A stretch of DNA of 64,000 nt, taken from NCBI GenBank assembly GCA_002733205.1, contig NVUW01000004.1, positions 124,001-188,000 of the forward strand, given 5' to 3'. Positions 46,928 to 56,913 of the stretch are shown here, piece by piece (position 1 is the stretch's first letter; each line of letters begins with the position of its first letter). The notes below the pieces were generated by a model. That model was not told the DNA's origin. It searched no databases and saw nothing but the letters and a program-made list of their open reading frames with translations. Made by a program: the position numbers and the translations under genes. The DNA is from Thalassobium sp. GTDB taxonomy: Bacteria > Pseudomonadota > Gammaproteobacteria > Pseudomonadales > Oceanobacteraceae.

Positions 46928-47521
46928 ATGAGCGCCGTAAACAAACAACAAAATTCAGATTTGGTCTGGGACCTGGAGAAAATCCACCAGCACCAGCGCG
47001 CCATGAATTTCGTTAAACAGTTTGAGAACCGTTTCTGCGTGTTTTCCGGCTCCGTGCGTCAGCTGTACACCAACTACAGTATCTTCTTTCCGGAAGAAGC
47101 CAACCGGCAGATGGTGATTCTGCCCGACCCCTATGCTTTCCACGATACCTTCAGCCATCTGAGCCCGGATGCCGTACAATCGACCGGTCTGCATGTTATT
47201 CCCGGCAATCTGATCGGCAAAACCGGGTTGTACCTGGTCATTTCACACAAAGATAAAAACGTACGCTCGGTGCCTATTCCATTCCAGGAAGGTATCCGCC
47301 AGATTCTGCGTCGCTCCAATACCGAAGATCCATTTCTGCCGGTACTGATGAAAGGCGACCTGCGTGAATTCAACGACCAGCTGCCTTGTCTGCACCTGCA
47401 TCGTTTACGTCTGAAAGAACTGACGTCTTTGTCAGGGCTGGAGCGCGAAGGTATCCGCACCATCATCACCGACAAACTGATGAAGTTGTATCAGGAATCC
47501 TCAGCGCTGAACCTGGCCTGA
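46928..47521 (+). CDS. Hypothetical protein, 197 aa
   Basis: Not recognised. A soluble protein, no signal peptide or membrane segment, with a basic, helical N-terminus (IHQHQRAMNFVKQFENRFC) and a mixed body. A PilZ-like beta-barrel was considered but the RxxxR and D/NxSxxG motifs are not visible. ATG 46928 is chosen because GAGG lies nine bases upstream; an in-frame ATG at 46919 is too close to it. The gene has its own AT-rich promoter with two spaced palindromes, pointing to specific regulation. A small hairpin (47515-47532) overlaps the stop. Confidence 0.65.
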   Translation: MSAVNKQQNSDLVWDLEKIHQHQRAMNFVKQFENRFCVFSGSVRQLYTNYSIFFPEEANRQMVILPDPYAFHDTFSHLSPDAVQSTGLHVIPGNLIGKTGLYLVISHKDKNVRSVPIPFQEGIRQILRRSNTEDPFLPVLMKGDLREFNDQLPCLHLHRLRLKELTSLSGLEREGIRTIITDKLMKLYQESSALNLA

Positions 47522-47583
47522 TGTTACAGGCCGGTTCTGCTTTTGCCCGGCATTCATCCTCAGTTTTCTGCGCGCCACGCCCC

Positions 47584-47637
47584 TCAGCACGCCATTCGCT
47601 TTCAGCACGCCACTAGCCTTCAGCACGATAGTAACGA
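47584..47637. repeat. 18-bp tandem repeat, three diverged copies
   Basis: TCAGCACG recurs at 47584, 47602 and 47620, an exact 18-bp period. The first two copies share TCAGCACGCCA. The third lies inside the 3' end of the minus-strand epimerase-like gene, so the stop codon region was the source of the duplication. Confidence 0.75.
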
Positions 47638-48440
47638 CGAATCAAACGACTCAATCCTTTGCGCCATGCTTTGGGCTTGATACCAAAGGTATGAAACAGC
47701 AGCGTATTATCAGCAACCGGCGCCCAGACGGCCGGCATCAGACCACCTTCCTGCGATTTAAGCTCCACACCACTGAGATTTTCATACTGCCCGGCTTCGG
47801 CCAGCAAGGCTTCGGCAAATGCGTATGAGGAAATCGGCTCGACGCCGCAGAAGTGGTAGGTTCCCCATAAATGATCACTGCAGGCCGCCTGCTTGAGCAT
47901 CGCCAGAATGACCTCTGCAATATCATCCGCCGGAGTCGGACTGAATTTGCGCTGCATATCAAGACTCAGAGTATGCTCATCGCGGATAGCGGTCAGCAGA
48001 CGATTGGCAAAGTCATCGGCCATTAACGAAAACCCCTGACCAATGCGCAGAATAATGTGGCGGCGGTTGTTACGGGTTAACGCTTCCAGCGCCAGTAAAT
48101 CAAGCGCCAGTGGATGCTCTGCGTAGTTTTCGTCGGTCTCCTGATACACCGCATCCGGACGGGCACGGAAGATTGCCATCGACGACAGTAGCAGCACAGG
48201 AACATCCTGCTCTTCGGCCTGTTCCAGCCAGAAGGGAATATGCGCATAGTCATCCGGATGAAACAGCGACGGCACCAGCACGAAGAACGGTTTACTCGCA
48301 GCCGCCAGCGCCAGACGCTCGCGACTTTCCAGGCCGATGCCTTTATACATCAGGTCCTGAGACGCCAGACTGCGGGTAAGAAAATGTCCCACCGGGCGGT
48401 TCGCGCCGATGATAAAGCTGTGAAAACTGCTGATTGCCAA
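47613..48440 (-). CDS. NAD(P)-binding epimerase-like protein (RmlD/SDR-like)
   Basis: A 275-residue extended-SDR-like protein: FIIGANRPVGHFLTRSLA (glycine motif variant GANRPVG), VLLLSSMAIFRARPD (serine region), RIGQGFSLM and PTPADDIAEVILAML. It resembles the dTDP-4-dehydrorhamnose reductase type but lacks a clean YxxxK, so activity is uncertain. The start TTG at 48440 is proposed: AGGAG lies about ten bases upstream and the Rossmann strand begins at once. An ATG at 48521 would add 27 unconserved residues and run toward the divergent GGDEF gene. Confidence 0.7.
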   Translation of the reverse strand: MAISSFHSFIIGANRPVGHFLTRSLASQDLMYKGIGLESRERLALAAASKPFFVLVPSLFHPDDYAHIPFWLEQAEEQDVPVLLLSSMAIFRARPDAVYQETDENYAEHPLALDLLALEALTRNNRRHIILRIGQGFSLMADDFANRLLTAIRDEHTLSLDMQRKFSPTPADDIAEVILAMLKQAACSDHLWGTYHFCGVEPISSYAFAEALLAEAGQYENLSGVELKSQEGGLMPAVWAPVADNTLLFHTFGIKPKAWRKGLSRLIRRYYRAEG

Positions 48441-48581
48441 AATCCGGTGTCTCCTGTGCGGTAGGCCAAGCGTCAGGCTGCTGTGCATAACAGCGAGCAT
48501 AATACCCTGCCCGAAGGTCAATCACGACGTGCATTTGTGCAGTCCGTCTATACTCAGGGCATATTGTCGTCTGTAGTGCTT

Positions 48582-50414
48582 ATGTCTTTATATTATCGCT
48601 TGTTCATACTCGCACTGTTCCTGCTCGGTGGTGCCTTTGCGACGGCACGCTACAGCAGCAACGAACCCGCAAGCTCTGCGGCTCTGATGGCCCAGTATTA
48701 TCATGCGCCGGAGTTTATCGGCCTGGCGCAGCTCGAAGCACTTGCAGACGACCAATGGCAGAATATTCCGGCCGCCAGTATCAATCTCGGTTTCAGCACT
48801 GAGCATATCTGGATTCGTATGCCTCTGGCCCAGCTGCCCTTTGATTATCAGCAGCAACCCTGGATTCTGGAACTGGGATACCCTCTGCTCGACCATATCG
48901 AACTCTATATTATGCACGGTGATGTTGTGCTGCTGCATACCGATGCCGGTAATGACCTGCCTTTTACCGCCAGGCCCTTACCTGTACCGGAATTTGCTTT
49001 CCCGATCCCACCTCTGAGTCAGGCCGACTGGCTGTACCTTTACGTAAATTCCGAGTCATCTGTACAGATTCCTGTACGGGTTTTTCCGGAACAGGATTAC
49101 TGGCAACAACGGGTGGCTGGCGTTACCTTCGATGCCGCCTTCCATGCAATTTTGTTCAGTATGCTGGCCTACAACCTGCTGATTTTTTTGCTGAGCCGTG
49201 ATGTGATTTTTTTATTGTATTCACTCAGCATCGGCGCCTTTTCGATGATGATGGCCGGACTGCATGGCTGGACCTATGCGTTACTGTGGTCAGAGTCTCC
49301 TCACCTGAACGATCTGGCCATTTTGCTCAGCCTGGCCCTGTCTGAGATCTTTCTTGCCCTGTTCGGTTTGTCATTCCTGCGTCTGCGCAGACTGCATCCA
49401 CGCGCTTTTATGCTGTACAGCAGCTACGTTGTGACCGCCAGTGCCTTTGCTCTGCTGGCTTTTTATCTGCCATATCACACGATGATCCGTTTGCTAACAG
49501 GCCAGGCAGTGCTGATGAGTCTGTCGGCACTGGTATTGGGCCTGACCCTGTGGTGGCAAACCCGCTCACGGGATGTGTTTCTGTTTTTTCTTGCCGCCTT
49601 TTCACTGCTGATTGGTCTCTTCCTGTATGCCATGCAGAAGTTTGGCGTGATTCCGGTCAACATTATTACTGAACATGCCGCCGAGCTGGGCAGTATCATA
49701 TTGGTTGTGCTGCTGGCGCTGAGCATGGCCGAACGCCATAACCGCGAACGCCAGGCCCGACTGGCGGCGCAGGATGTGATCATCAATATGCAGCGTGAAG
49801 CCAACGCGGTGCTGGATCAGAAAGTCCGCGAGCGCACAGAAGATCTGGAGCTGCTTAACCAGCGCTTACAGGAAGAATCCACCACCGATGCCCTGACCCG
49901 GGTACGTAACCGGCGGTATTTTGATCAACGCTTTTACACCCTGTATCAGGATGCCTTCAGACAACAAACGCCACTGGCGTTACTCCTGATTGATATTGAC
50001 CACTTCAAGCAATTTAACGATTCCTATGGCCATCAGCTTGGCGATAGCGTGCTGCAAAAAGTTGCACAGACCATGCAGCAGGCCGTCAAACGCCCACAAG
50101 ACAGTGTGTATCGCTATGGTGGAGAAGAATTTGCGATTTTATTGCCCAATACCGATGCAAGCGGAGCCATGCAGGTTGCCGAACAAGTACGTACACGCAT
50201 TGATCGCCTGCGCATAAATCATGAGGACGAGCTGCTCAGCGTAACTGCCAGCATCGGCCTCTGTGCGGACATTCCTCAGAGACGGGAACAACAAGACCTT
50301 CTCTGCCAACAGGCCGATAAGGCGCTGTATCAGGCGAAAGAACAGGGTCGTAACCGCAGCTGCGCATTGCCACTGCAACAGCCTGATACCGATGGTCAGC
50401 AGCAGATCGTCTGA
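48582..50414 (+). CDS. 7TM-DISM receptor diguanylate cyclase
   Basis: A 610-residue membrane enzyme making cyclic-di-GMP. Signal segment (LFILALFLLGGAF), a periplasmic 7TMR-DISMED2 beta domain (about 40-160), seven hydrophobic helices (about 180-400), a coiled coil (NMQREANAVLDQKVRERTED) and a GGDEF domain. The active-site loop reads GGEEF, a competent form, and RPQD ends five residues before it, the RxxD product-inhibition site. ATG 48582 begins the signal segment; a longer frame from 48483 overlaps the divergent gene. DISMED2 sensors are thought to bind carbohydrates or small ligands. Confidence 0.9.
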   Translation: MSLYYRLFILALFLLGGAFATARYSSNEPASSAALMAQYYHAPEFIGLAQLEALADDQWQNIPAASINLGFSTEHIWIRMPLAQLPFDYQQQPWILELGYPLLDHIELYIMHGDVVLLHTDAGNDLPFTARPLPVPEFAFPIPPLSQADWLYLYVNSESSVQIPVRVFPEQDYWQQRVAGVTFDAAFHAILFSMLAYNLLIFLLSRDVIFLLYSLSIGAFSMMMAGLHGWTYALLWSESPHLNDLAILLSLALSEIFLALFGLSFLRLRRLHPRAFMLYSSYVVTASAFALLAFYLPYHTMIRLLTGQAVLMSLSALVLGLTLWWQTRSRDVFLFFLAAFSLLIGLFLYAMQKFGVIPVNIITEHAAELGSIILVVLLALSMAERHNRERQARLAAQDVIINMQREANAVLDQKVRERTEDLELLNQRLQEESTTDALTRVRNRRYFDQRFYTLYQDAFRQQTPLALLLIDIDHFKQFNDSYGHQLGDSVLQKVAQTMQQAVKRPQDSVYRYGGEEFAILLPNTDASGAMQVAEQVRTRIDRLRINHEDELLSVTASIGLCADIPQRREQQDLLCQQADKALYQAKEQGRNRSCALPLQQPDTDGQQQIV

Positions 50415-50618
50415 TCTGCACTGTTCGACAGCCGCCTGTAACCCGATCGGCAACGGTGATCCGCTTTTTTATTCCCCTTCAAACGCTCGCATTGGCAGGC
50501 TTTGCCTGGCGACAGCCAATATCTGCGTAATTTCAGTTTGGCAATCACGCTGCATTTATGTACCTTAGTGCCGATATTGCATTACTAATAAGAAGACCAA
50601 TATTGGATGGAGACGAAC

Positions 50619-51989
50619 ATGAAACGCCAACCCCTTGCTAAAACCATCGCGGCCACCTGTGCCGGACTGGGCGCTTTACTGGCCATTAACCCGGCTTTTG
50701 CTCAGGGCTACTATGTCGACGAACAGTCTGCCTTGCGCTTAGGGGATGCCTTCTCCGGCGGTGCCGCGTCGGCCAGCGACGCCTCTGCCGCTTACTACAG
50801 CCCGGCGGCGATGCTGCTGGTGCGTGATGAACTGGCCATCAACGTGGCCGCTATTTCTGTTCGTTCTGAATTAAAAGGCAGCGCTGAAACCGGTGATGGC
50901 AGTGTCCCTGTTAGCGGCGACGATGCCGAAGCCGATAACCTCGATTTTCTGCCGACGCTGTATTTTGTCCGCAACCTGAGCGAAGGCTTCTCAGCCGGTG
51001 CTTTTATTAACGCTCCGTACGCCACCGGAACCGACTTTGGTGATGATTCCATCGCCCGTTACCAGACCACCGAAAGTGAGATTACCGGTATCGATGCCGG
51101 TCTGTCCCTGGCATTTCGTGTGCACGAAAAAGTCAGCATTGGCGGCAGTATTATTGCGCAGTATATGAATGCGAAAACCGCGGTGGCCATTAATACCGCA
51201 GCACTCTGTTTGGGTGAACTGGATGCCGCCACCTGTGGAAGCCTTGGCATTGATCCGGCGAACCTGGGCAGCACAACCTACGATGGCACCTTTGTGATGG
51301 AAGGTCACAACACCGCCTTTGGCTTTAACCTTGGCGCCCTGGTCGAGTTCACTCCGCACAGCCGCCTGGGCCTGAACTACCGCACACGTATTGCCCATGA
51401 ACTGACCGGCAGCGCGACCGTCGAATTCCCGGCCGCCGCCGAAACGTTCACCAACCTGGCCGGTCTTGAAAGCACCAAAGCCGATGGTCGCGTACAGTTT
51501 GTAACCCCGGAAACGGCCAACATCAGTTACTTCCACCAGCTCGGTAATCTGTCGCTGCAGGCGGATGCATCCTGGACCAAATGGTCACGCTTCGACAAGC
51601 TGCAGGTAGAAAGCAGAAACAGTACCGTCGCGGCTCTTGCCTCTGCGCCTCAGGTTTACGACTGGAACGAGTCACAGCGTTTTGCGCTGGGTGCCAACTA
51701 TCAGCTGAATCCGCAACTGACCCTGCGCGGCGGTTTTGCTCTCGATATGACCCCCATCGACAAAGACAAAACGAAAATCGATTTTGCCTTTGACGATTAC
51801 AAAGCCATTTCTCTGGGTATGAGCTACGTTCTGACCGAAGCCATGACGCTGGATGTGGGCTACCAGCACACCATGACGCAGAAACGCGATATTGATCAGA
51901 ATGATCTGGCAACGGCCGGTGCGCGTCTGCATGGTGAAGTGACAACCGAAGTAAACTCCTTCGCTGCCGGTCTGCGCTGGGCGCTGTAA
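50619..51989 (+). CDS. fadL: FadL/OmpP1-family long-chain fatty-acid outer-membrane channel
   Basis: A 456-residue outer-membrane barrel that passes hydrophobic compounds such as fatty acids. After the signal peptide (ending PAFAQG) comes the hatch DAFSGGAASASDASAAYYSP, where the family has a NPA-like turn. The barrel ends in VNSFAAGLRWAL. ATG 50619 is chosen because GGAG lies six bases upstream. It is monocistronic with a strong terminator. It suits a lipid- or hydrocarbon-using lifestyle together with the acyl-CoA dehydrogenase at 8204. Confidence 0.92.
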   Translation: MKRQPLAKTIAATCAGLGALLAINPAFAQGYYVDEQSALRLGDAFSGGAASASDASAAYYSPAAMLLVRDELAINVAAISVRSELKGSAETGDGSVPVSGDDAEADNLDFLPTLYFVRNLSEGFSAGAFINAPYATGTDFGDDSIARYQTTESEITGIDAGLSLAFRVHEKVSIGGSIIAQYMNAKTAVAINTAALCLGELDAATCGSLGIDPANLGSTTYDGTFVMEGHNTAFGFNLGALVEFTPHSRLGLNYRTRIAHELTGSATVEFPAAAETFTNLAGLESTKADGRVQFVTPETANISYFHQLGNLSLQADASWTKWSRFDKLQVESRNSTVAALASAPQVYDWNESQRFALGANYQLNPQLTLRGGFALDMTPIDKDKTKIDFAFDDYKAISLGMSYVLTEAMTLDVGYQHTMTQKRDIDQNDLATAGARLHGEVTTEVNSFAAGLRWAL

Positions 51990-52019
51990 CCGTCAAGCAA
52001 AGACAAAATGAAGTATCAG

Positions 52020-52047
52020 AACGGGCGCCAGGCGCCCGTTTTTTTAT
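52020..52047 (+). terminator. Rho-independent terminator of fadL
   Basis: ACGGGCGCC and GGCGCCCGT form a near-perfect GC stem (52021-52039) followed by seven T (52039-52046). It ends 50-60 bases after the fadL stop and isolates the AraC gene. Confidence 0.93.
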
Positions 52048-52125
52048 TCTGCCGCCACGCCCCCGCTTGGGCTGAACAGCAACCTTGGTTATGCTGAAAA
52101 CTCATCCGCCGAACGCGAATATCCC

Positions 52126-52995
52126 ATGTCACTTATTGCCCAGTTACGCAGTCTGTCGCTGCAACCGGTTGAAAGCACGAATGGCCTTATCCTGCCCTTT
52201 CGCACCCGTCTGCCGCAAAGCCTGCGCCGTGTCCCCTTTACCGACCCGTGTCTGATGCTGATCCTGCAGGGCGAAAAACAATTACACCCCGCCGCTCATC
52301 CGCCACAACAGTTACCCGCCGGACGCATGCTGCTGATTCCCGCAGGCTGCGAACTCACCTTTACCAATCAACCCGATGAGCATTGCCAGTATCTGGCCTG
52401 GGTGATCAGTTTACCGGCCGACGATTTGCTGCCACTGGGGCGGGGACCGGTGAGTCGTGAACTGCAAAATTTTCATTCAGATCCACTGCTGCTGACCCTG
52501 ATGCAGCAGTGGCTGCAGTTACAGCCACAACTGTCTGACCCACAACAACTGCTGCAGGCCCGGCGCCGTGAGATCACTCAGCGTCTGATCGAACTGGGTT
52601 ACAGCGCCGAATTGCGCAGCGGCCTGCAACAGCAATTAAGCCGCCGCGTGCAAACCGTTGTCAGCGAAGACCTCAGCCACGATTGGCAGATTGCCGAGGT
52701 CTGCCAACGCTTAGCCGTGAGCGAATCCACTCTGCGGCGCAAGCTGTCTGACGAACAACGCAGTTTTCGCGACCTGCTCAGCCAATTGCGGCTGACACAG
52801 GGACTGAATCTGCTGCAAACCACCAGCCTCAGTGTGCAGCAAGTTGCCGATGCCTGTGGTTACCGTTCTGCCTCGCGCTTCAGTGAACGTTTCCGCGAAC
52901 GTTTCGGTACCAGTCCGGGAGAATTACGCCAGAGCCAGGACCCAGAAACGTTGATCCGGCAAACGACGGTTTCAGGCTTAACCTTGACCGTTTAA
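52126..52995 (+). CDS. AraC-family transcriptional regulator
   Basis: A 289-residue regulator. The N-terminal cupin-like sensor domain (PCLMLILQGEKQLH, PAGCELTFTNQ) is followed by the AraC helix-turn-helix (about 190-275): WQIAEVCQRLAVSESTLRRK, and VQQVADACGYRSASRFSERF with GTSPGELR. Sits 137 bases after fadL, separated by its terminator, and before a PEBP gene that could be a target. No strong Shine-Dalgarno. Confidence 0.92.
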   Translation: MSLIAQLRSLSLQPVESTNGLILPFRTRLPQSLRRVPFTDPCLMLILQGEKQLHPAAHPPQQLPAGRMLLIPAGCELTFTNQPDEHCQYLAWVISLPADDLLPLGRGPVSRELQNFHSDPLLLTLMQQWLQLQPQLSDPQQLLQARRREITQRLIELGYSAELRSGLQQQLSRRVQTVVSEDLSHDWQIAEVCQRLAVSESTLRRKLSDEQRSFRDLLSQLRLTQGLNLLQTTSLSVQQVADACGYRSASRFSERFRERFGTSPGELRQSQDPETLIRQTTVSGLTLTV

Positions 52996-53075
52996 GGCGT
53001 ACTCCAGACGCTGTCGTAACGTAAGCTTTAAGGCACTCAAGCAACTGCTTAACCGTGAGTCAAAAGGAGAATACG

Positions 53076-53618
53076 ATGAAATCCATGTTAATACTGCTAT
53101 CCGCCGCGGCCCTCTGGAGCCAGGCCGCACTGGCTGATTTCCGCCTGCAAAGCACCGATATCCGTGCAGGCAAGAGCATGCCCAAAGCTCAGGAGTTCAA
53201 CGGTTTTGGTTGTGAGGGAGAAAACCTGTCACCACAGCTGAGCTGGACAGGCGCACCAGAGGGCACCAAAAGCTTTGCGATTACCGCCTATGATCCGGAC
53301 GCACCGACCGGCAGTGGTTGGTGGCACTGGCTGGCCTTTAATATTCCGGCGGATGTCACCAGTCTGAAAACCGGTGCCAGCGGCCAGGCTATGCCAGATG
53401 GCAGCGTCGAAAGCCGCACCGATTACGGCGTGCCAGGCTTTGGTGGCGCCTGCCCGCCCAAAGGCGATAAGGCTCACCGCTATCAGTTCACCGTGTTTGC
53501 CTTAAATACAGAGAAACTGGATCTGGCGCCAGACAGCTCCGGCGCGTTGGTGGGTTACTATCTGAATGGCCATGCTCTGGCAAAAACCACGCTGGAAGCG
53601 TTGTACCAGCGTCCGTAA
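53076..53618 (+). CDS. Exported PEBP (YbhB/YbcL) protein
   Basis: A 180-residue phosphatidylethanolamine-binding-protein-family member. A signal peptide (LILLSAAALWSQAALA) is followed by the ligand pocket: AYDPDAPTGSGWWHW and YGVPGFGGACPPKGDKAHRY, the anion-binding region. In bacteria these proteins have no agreed role. AAGGAG lies six bases before ATG 53076. It is 80 bases after the AraC gene and may share its transcript. Confidence 0.92.
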   Translation: MKSMLILLSAAALWSQAALADFRLQSTDIRAGKSMPKAQEFNGFGCEGENLSPQLSWTGAPEGTKSFAITAYDPDAPTGSGWWHWLAFNIPADVTSLKTGASGQAMPDGSVESRTDYGVPGFGGACPPKGDKAHRYQFTVFALNTEKLDLAPDSSGALVGYYLNGHALAKTTLEALYQRP

Positions 53619-53655
53619 TGGCGGATAACCTGCCTCTGCCCGGCGGCAGGTTCTT

Positions 53656-53686
53656 AGGGCCTGTTCACTTTCATTAAACAGGCCCT
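53656..53686. terminator. Hairpin between PEBP and the 123-aa gene
   Basis: AGGGCCTGTT (53656-53665) pairs perfectly with AACAGGCCCT (53677-53686) across an 11-base loop between two convergent genes. No T run, so it may be a weak bidirectional terminator. Confidence 0.5.
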
Positions 53687-53702
53687 GACACAAGCGCGTT
53701 AT

Positions 53703-54074
53703 TCAGTGCGCCAGTGACAAACGCGCTATTTCATTACGGTTACGCAGCGCATCCTCTTTGCTGCCGAACAACTGCACGTCGTTCAGCGTAATCAGCAGCA
53801 CAAAACCGCCCGCCAGCCCGACATAACCGGCGCGGTGTTCCAGCACCAAACGGTCGTTCTCTGCCGGTAAGGTGTGCGGCAGAGTCACGCTGGCAATCAA
53901 ACCGTTACCTAACGCATCCCCCACCGCGTCGAACGAACGATACAAGGCTAACGCATCCGCGCTGATGGCCAGCACCGTACCATTCTGTAAGGCAGCCAGA
54001 TCGACATTGATGCCTGAAGGTAACTGGCGCTGCTCCAAACGGACAATCAGATCCGAGGTATTTTCAATCAACAT
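53703..54074 (-). CDS. Hypothetical protein, 123 aa
   Basis: Not recognised. A soluble small protein, no signal peptide. It contains RLEQRQLPSGINVDLAALQN and a hydrophobic VGLAGGFVLLITLND strand. ATG 54074 is chosen because GGAG lies six bases upstream; the frame continues upstream to 54236 without a site. It converges on the PEBP gene and is divergent from the peroxiredoxin-glutaredoxin gene, sharing about 190 bases of promoter. Confidence 0.65.
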   Translation of the reverse strand: MLIENTSDLIVRLEQRQLPSGINVDLAALQNGTVLAISADALALYRSFDAVGDALGNGLIASVTLPHTLPAENDRLVLEHRAGYVGLAGGFVLLITLNDVQLFGSKEDALRNRNEIARLSLAH

Positions 54075-54268
54075 CACACTCTCCGGCAGCTCGCATCTAA
54101 AAGGGGGGGCAATTATACACATTACGGCCACGGGCCGATGACAAGCATTAGCGGTCAATAATCTGACCCAGATCAGCAGAGGTCTGCTCCTTCTGGGCGA
54201 GACCGGGAAAAGCCGTAAGACATACGCCATACTCAATCCTTTCTGCCCACTTAACCAAGGAAGTACTT

Positions 54269-55012
54269 ATGACAGAATTAACCAGTAAAGAAGGTCAGCG
54301 CGTTCCCTCCGTCAGTTGGCCCATGCGGGTTGGTGAAGACTGGGTAAATCTCAGCAGCGACGAAGTATTCAACGGCCGTACCGTCGTTTTATTCTCATTA
54401 CCCGGCGCCTTTACCCCCACCTGCTCCAGCACGCACCTGCCACGCTACAACGAACTGGCTGGCGTATTTAAAGCCAACGGCGTTGACGAGATTGTCTGCG
54501 TCAGTGTGAACGACACCTTTGTTATGAATGCCTGGGCCAGTGATCAGGAAGCCGCCAACATCCGTATGATTGCCGATGGGAATGGCGAATTTACCGAAGG
54601 CATGGGCATGCTGGTCGATAAGAGCAATCTGGGCTTTGGCAAACGCAGCTGGCGCTACAGCATGCTGGTAAAAGACGGCGTGGTAGAAAAAATGTTTATC
54701 GAGCCCAACAAGCCAGGCGACCCGTTTGAAGTGTCGGATGCCGATACCATGATTCGCTATATCAACGCCGCAGCACGCCTGCCGGAATCTATTGCGCTGT
54801 TCACCAAACCTGGCTGTCCTTTCTGTGCCAAAGCGAAAAAATCGTTAGCCGCCAAAGGTCTGAGTTATGAAGAAGTCCTGGTCGGACGCGATGCCACCAT
54901 CACCACACTGCGCGCGATGAGTGGCCGCGAAACCGTTCCTCAGGTATTTATCGGCGGCCGTTTAATCGGCGGCAGCGACGAACTGGAGCAGTATCTGGCC
55001 AGCGCTGAATAA
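54269..55012 (+). CDS. Peroxiredoxin-glutaredoxin fusion
   Basis: A 247-residue hybrid of a peroxiredoxin (residues 1-165, Prx5/AhpE-like; LPGAFTPTCSSTHLP carries the peroxidatic cysteine) and a glutaredoxin (172-247; KPGCPFCAKAKK with the CPFC dithiol, TVPQVFIGG and GGSDEL). It reduces hydrogen peroxide with glutathione as donor, the fused glutaredoxin recharging the peroxidase. AAGGA lies seven bases before ATG. No OxyR site was confirmed upstream. Confidence 0.93.
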   Translation: MTELTSKEGQRVPSVSWPMRVGEDWVNLSSDEVFNGRTVVLFSLPGAFTPTCSSTHLPRYNELAGVFKANGVDEIVCVSVNDTFVMNAWASDQEAANIRMIADGNGEFTEGMGMLVDKSNLGFGKRSWRYSMLVKDGVVEKMFIEPNKPGDPFEVSDADTMIRYINAAARLPESIALFTKPGCPFCAKAKKSLAAKGLSYEEVLVGRDATITTLRAMSGRETVPQVFIGGRLIGGSDELEQYLASAE

Positions 55013-55276
55013 CGCCGATTGGTTGCAACCACACACATAGTTTCAACCGCTTATCACCCGATTAAGCCCGTGCTGAACCTGCAGATATTGGCACAGGCTT
55101 AATCCCCTTTTCTGCGATTTCACGCAATTTCAGTATCAGCTCAACACCTTGTTCTGAGCAATCAGGCAACTCTTAAAAAGTAATCTATTATTAGATTCTC
55201 ACCTTCTACTGTTCAGCCAATCTATTAATTCCAACAGCCACGGCATGAGCAGCTTACTTGTCAGAAAACGGAGAAC

Positions 55277-56902
55277 ATGATGTTAAGAAATATGCGCGTC
55301 GCCCAGCGTGCGATGCTTTTTTTTGGTCTGCTCGGACTGATTACGTTAATGCTCGGGCTATTTTCTGTTCAGCAACTCAGCCGACTGAATAACAGCGTTA
55401 ATATGCTCGGTAAAGAGTCCTTACCTAAGGTCGAAGGCATTGGTGAAATGCGCCGCGACTTCCTTTATACCCGTCTCTATGCGGTTAACCTGGTTAACAG
55501 CAAAACCAAAGAACAAAGTAAACAATTCAGCCAGCGTCTGGCAGAAGTCACAGCCAGCTATAAAGCCGCCGAAGCGGATATGAAAAATCGCGTCAATACG
55601 CCGGAATCGAAGCAAAAATTACAGGCCATCGTCAGCGATAAAAACGAGTACGACCAGCGAGTGCAACAACTGCTGAGTATGATGGCCGACGCAGATCCGG
55701 AAGCCATCCGCAAATTCCGCGTACAGCATATTGATGCTCTGAGTATTGGTATTACCGATGGGCTGAATGATCTGGCCCGTTACGAAGGTGAAGTCGCTGC
55801 TAAGGCTGCCGAAACGGCCGCCGCCTCCTACAGCACATCCAGCATGGCTATCTATATCGCCATTGCCGCCGCTCTGCTCGCCGTGGTTATTCTCGCCAGC
55901 CTGTTCAGCAACAGTATTGTCGCACCGCTGGATAAAGCCGTCAGGGCCGCACAACGCATCGCCAGTGGCGACCTGAGCCAGAGCATCAGCGATCATGGTC
56001 GCGATGAAGCCGCCGATATGATGGCCGCCATGCACCAGATGCAGGATCAGTTACGCAGCACGCTGAATCATATTGCCGATTCATCGCAGCAGTTATCCAC
56101 GACCTCAGAAGAACTCAGTGTGGTCACTAACGAGTCCAGTGAAATTGTCCACCAGCAAAGCGCACAACTGGAGCAGGCGGCGACGGCCGTTAATGAACTG
56201 ACCGTGGCTGTGGATGAAGTCGCCAACAGTGCCAGCACGACCTCGTCCAATTCCGAACAGGTCAATGACAAAGCCCGTCAGGGACAGAACACACTGGATG
56301 AAACCATCCGCACCATTGATCAGCTCGCCGGAGAAATCGGCAATACCGCCGACGGTATTTCTGCACTGGCAGGCAATGTAAAAGACATTGGCCAGGTTAT
56401 TGATGTGATCCGCTCCATTGCTGAACAGACCAACTTACTGGCACTGAATGCCGCCATTGAAGCGGCACGTGCCGGTGAGTCCGGTCGTGGTTTTGCCGTA
56501 GTTGCAGACGAGGTACGGGCACTGGCACACCGCACCCAGGAATCCACCAAAGAAATCGAACGCATGATTCAGACGGTACAAACAGCAACCGACGCCGCCG
56601 TGGTCAATACGGAAAACAGCAATCGCTGGGCCATGAGCACCCTGAAAATGGCCAACGAAGCAGGGACATCATTAGGAGAAATCACCGGTTTGATCAGTCA
56701 GATCAATGAGCAGAACCTCAACATTGCCAGCGCGGCAGAAGAACAGGCGATGGTTGCCCGTGAGGTTGATAAGAATCTGGTCGCTATCCGCGATCTGTCC
56801 TTCCAGACATCGGCCGGGGCCAATCAGACCAACGCGTCAAGCCAGGAACTGGCGCGGCTGGCAGAGCAGCTTAATGCATTGCTGTTAAAATTCAGGCTGT
56901 AA
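55277..56902 (+). CDS. Methyl-accepting chemotaxis protein, 4HB sensor
   Basis: A 541-residue transmembrane chemoreceptor. First helix about 12-30, a four-helix-bundle periplasmic sensor (about 35-185), second helix ([17 protein letters not shown], about 193-210), HAMP, then the cytoplasmic signalling domain with [18 protein letters not shown]. Small four-helix sensors bind small organic acids, amino acids or respond to energy; the ligand is unknown. Two ATGs, 55277 and 55280, follow GGAG; either may be used. Confidence 0.93.
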   Translation: MMLRNMRVAQRAMLFFGLLGLITLMLGLFSVQQLSRLNNSVNMLGKESLPKVEGIGEMRRDFLYTRLYAVNLVNSKTKEQSKQFSQRLAEVTASYKAAEADMKNRVNTPESKQKLQAIVSDKNEYDQRVQQLLSMMADADPEAIRKFRVQHIDALSIGITDGLNDLARYEGEVAAKAAETAAASYSTSSMAIYIAIAAALLAVVILASLFSNSIVAPLDKAVRAAQRIASGDLSQSISDHGRDEAADMMAAMHQMQDQLRSTLNHIADSSQQLSTTSEELSVVTNESSEIVHQQSAQLEQAATAVNELTVAVDEVANSASTTSSNSEQVNDKARQGQNTLDETIRTIDQLAGEIGNTADGISALAGNVKDIGQVIDVIRSIAEQTNLLALNAAIEAARAGESGRGFAVVADEVRALAHRTQESTKEIERMIQTVQTATDAAVVNTENSNRWAMSTLKMANEAGTSLGEITGLISQINEQNLNIASAAEEQAMVAREVDKNLVAIRDLSFQTSAGANQTNASSQELARLAEQLNALLLKFRL

Positions 56903-56913
56903 GCCAAGCCGGT

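Noticed and set aside
46928..47521. PilZ domain in the 197-aa protein
   Set aside because: The RxxxR and D/NxSxxG motifs needed for c-di-GMP binding are not seen.
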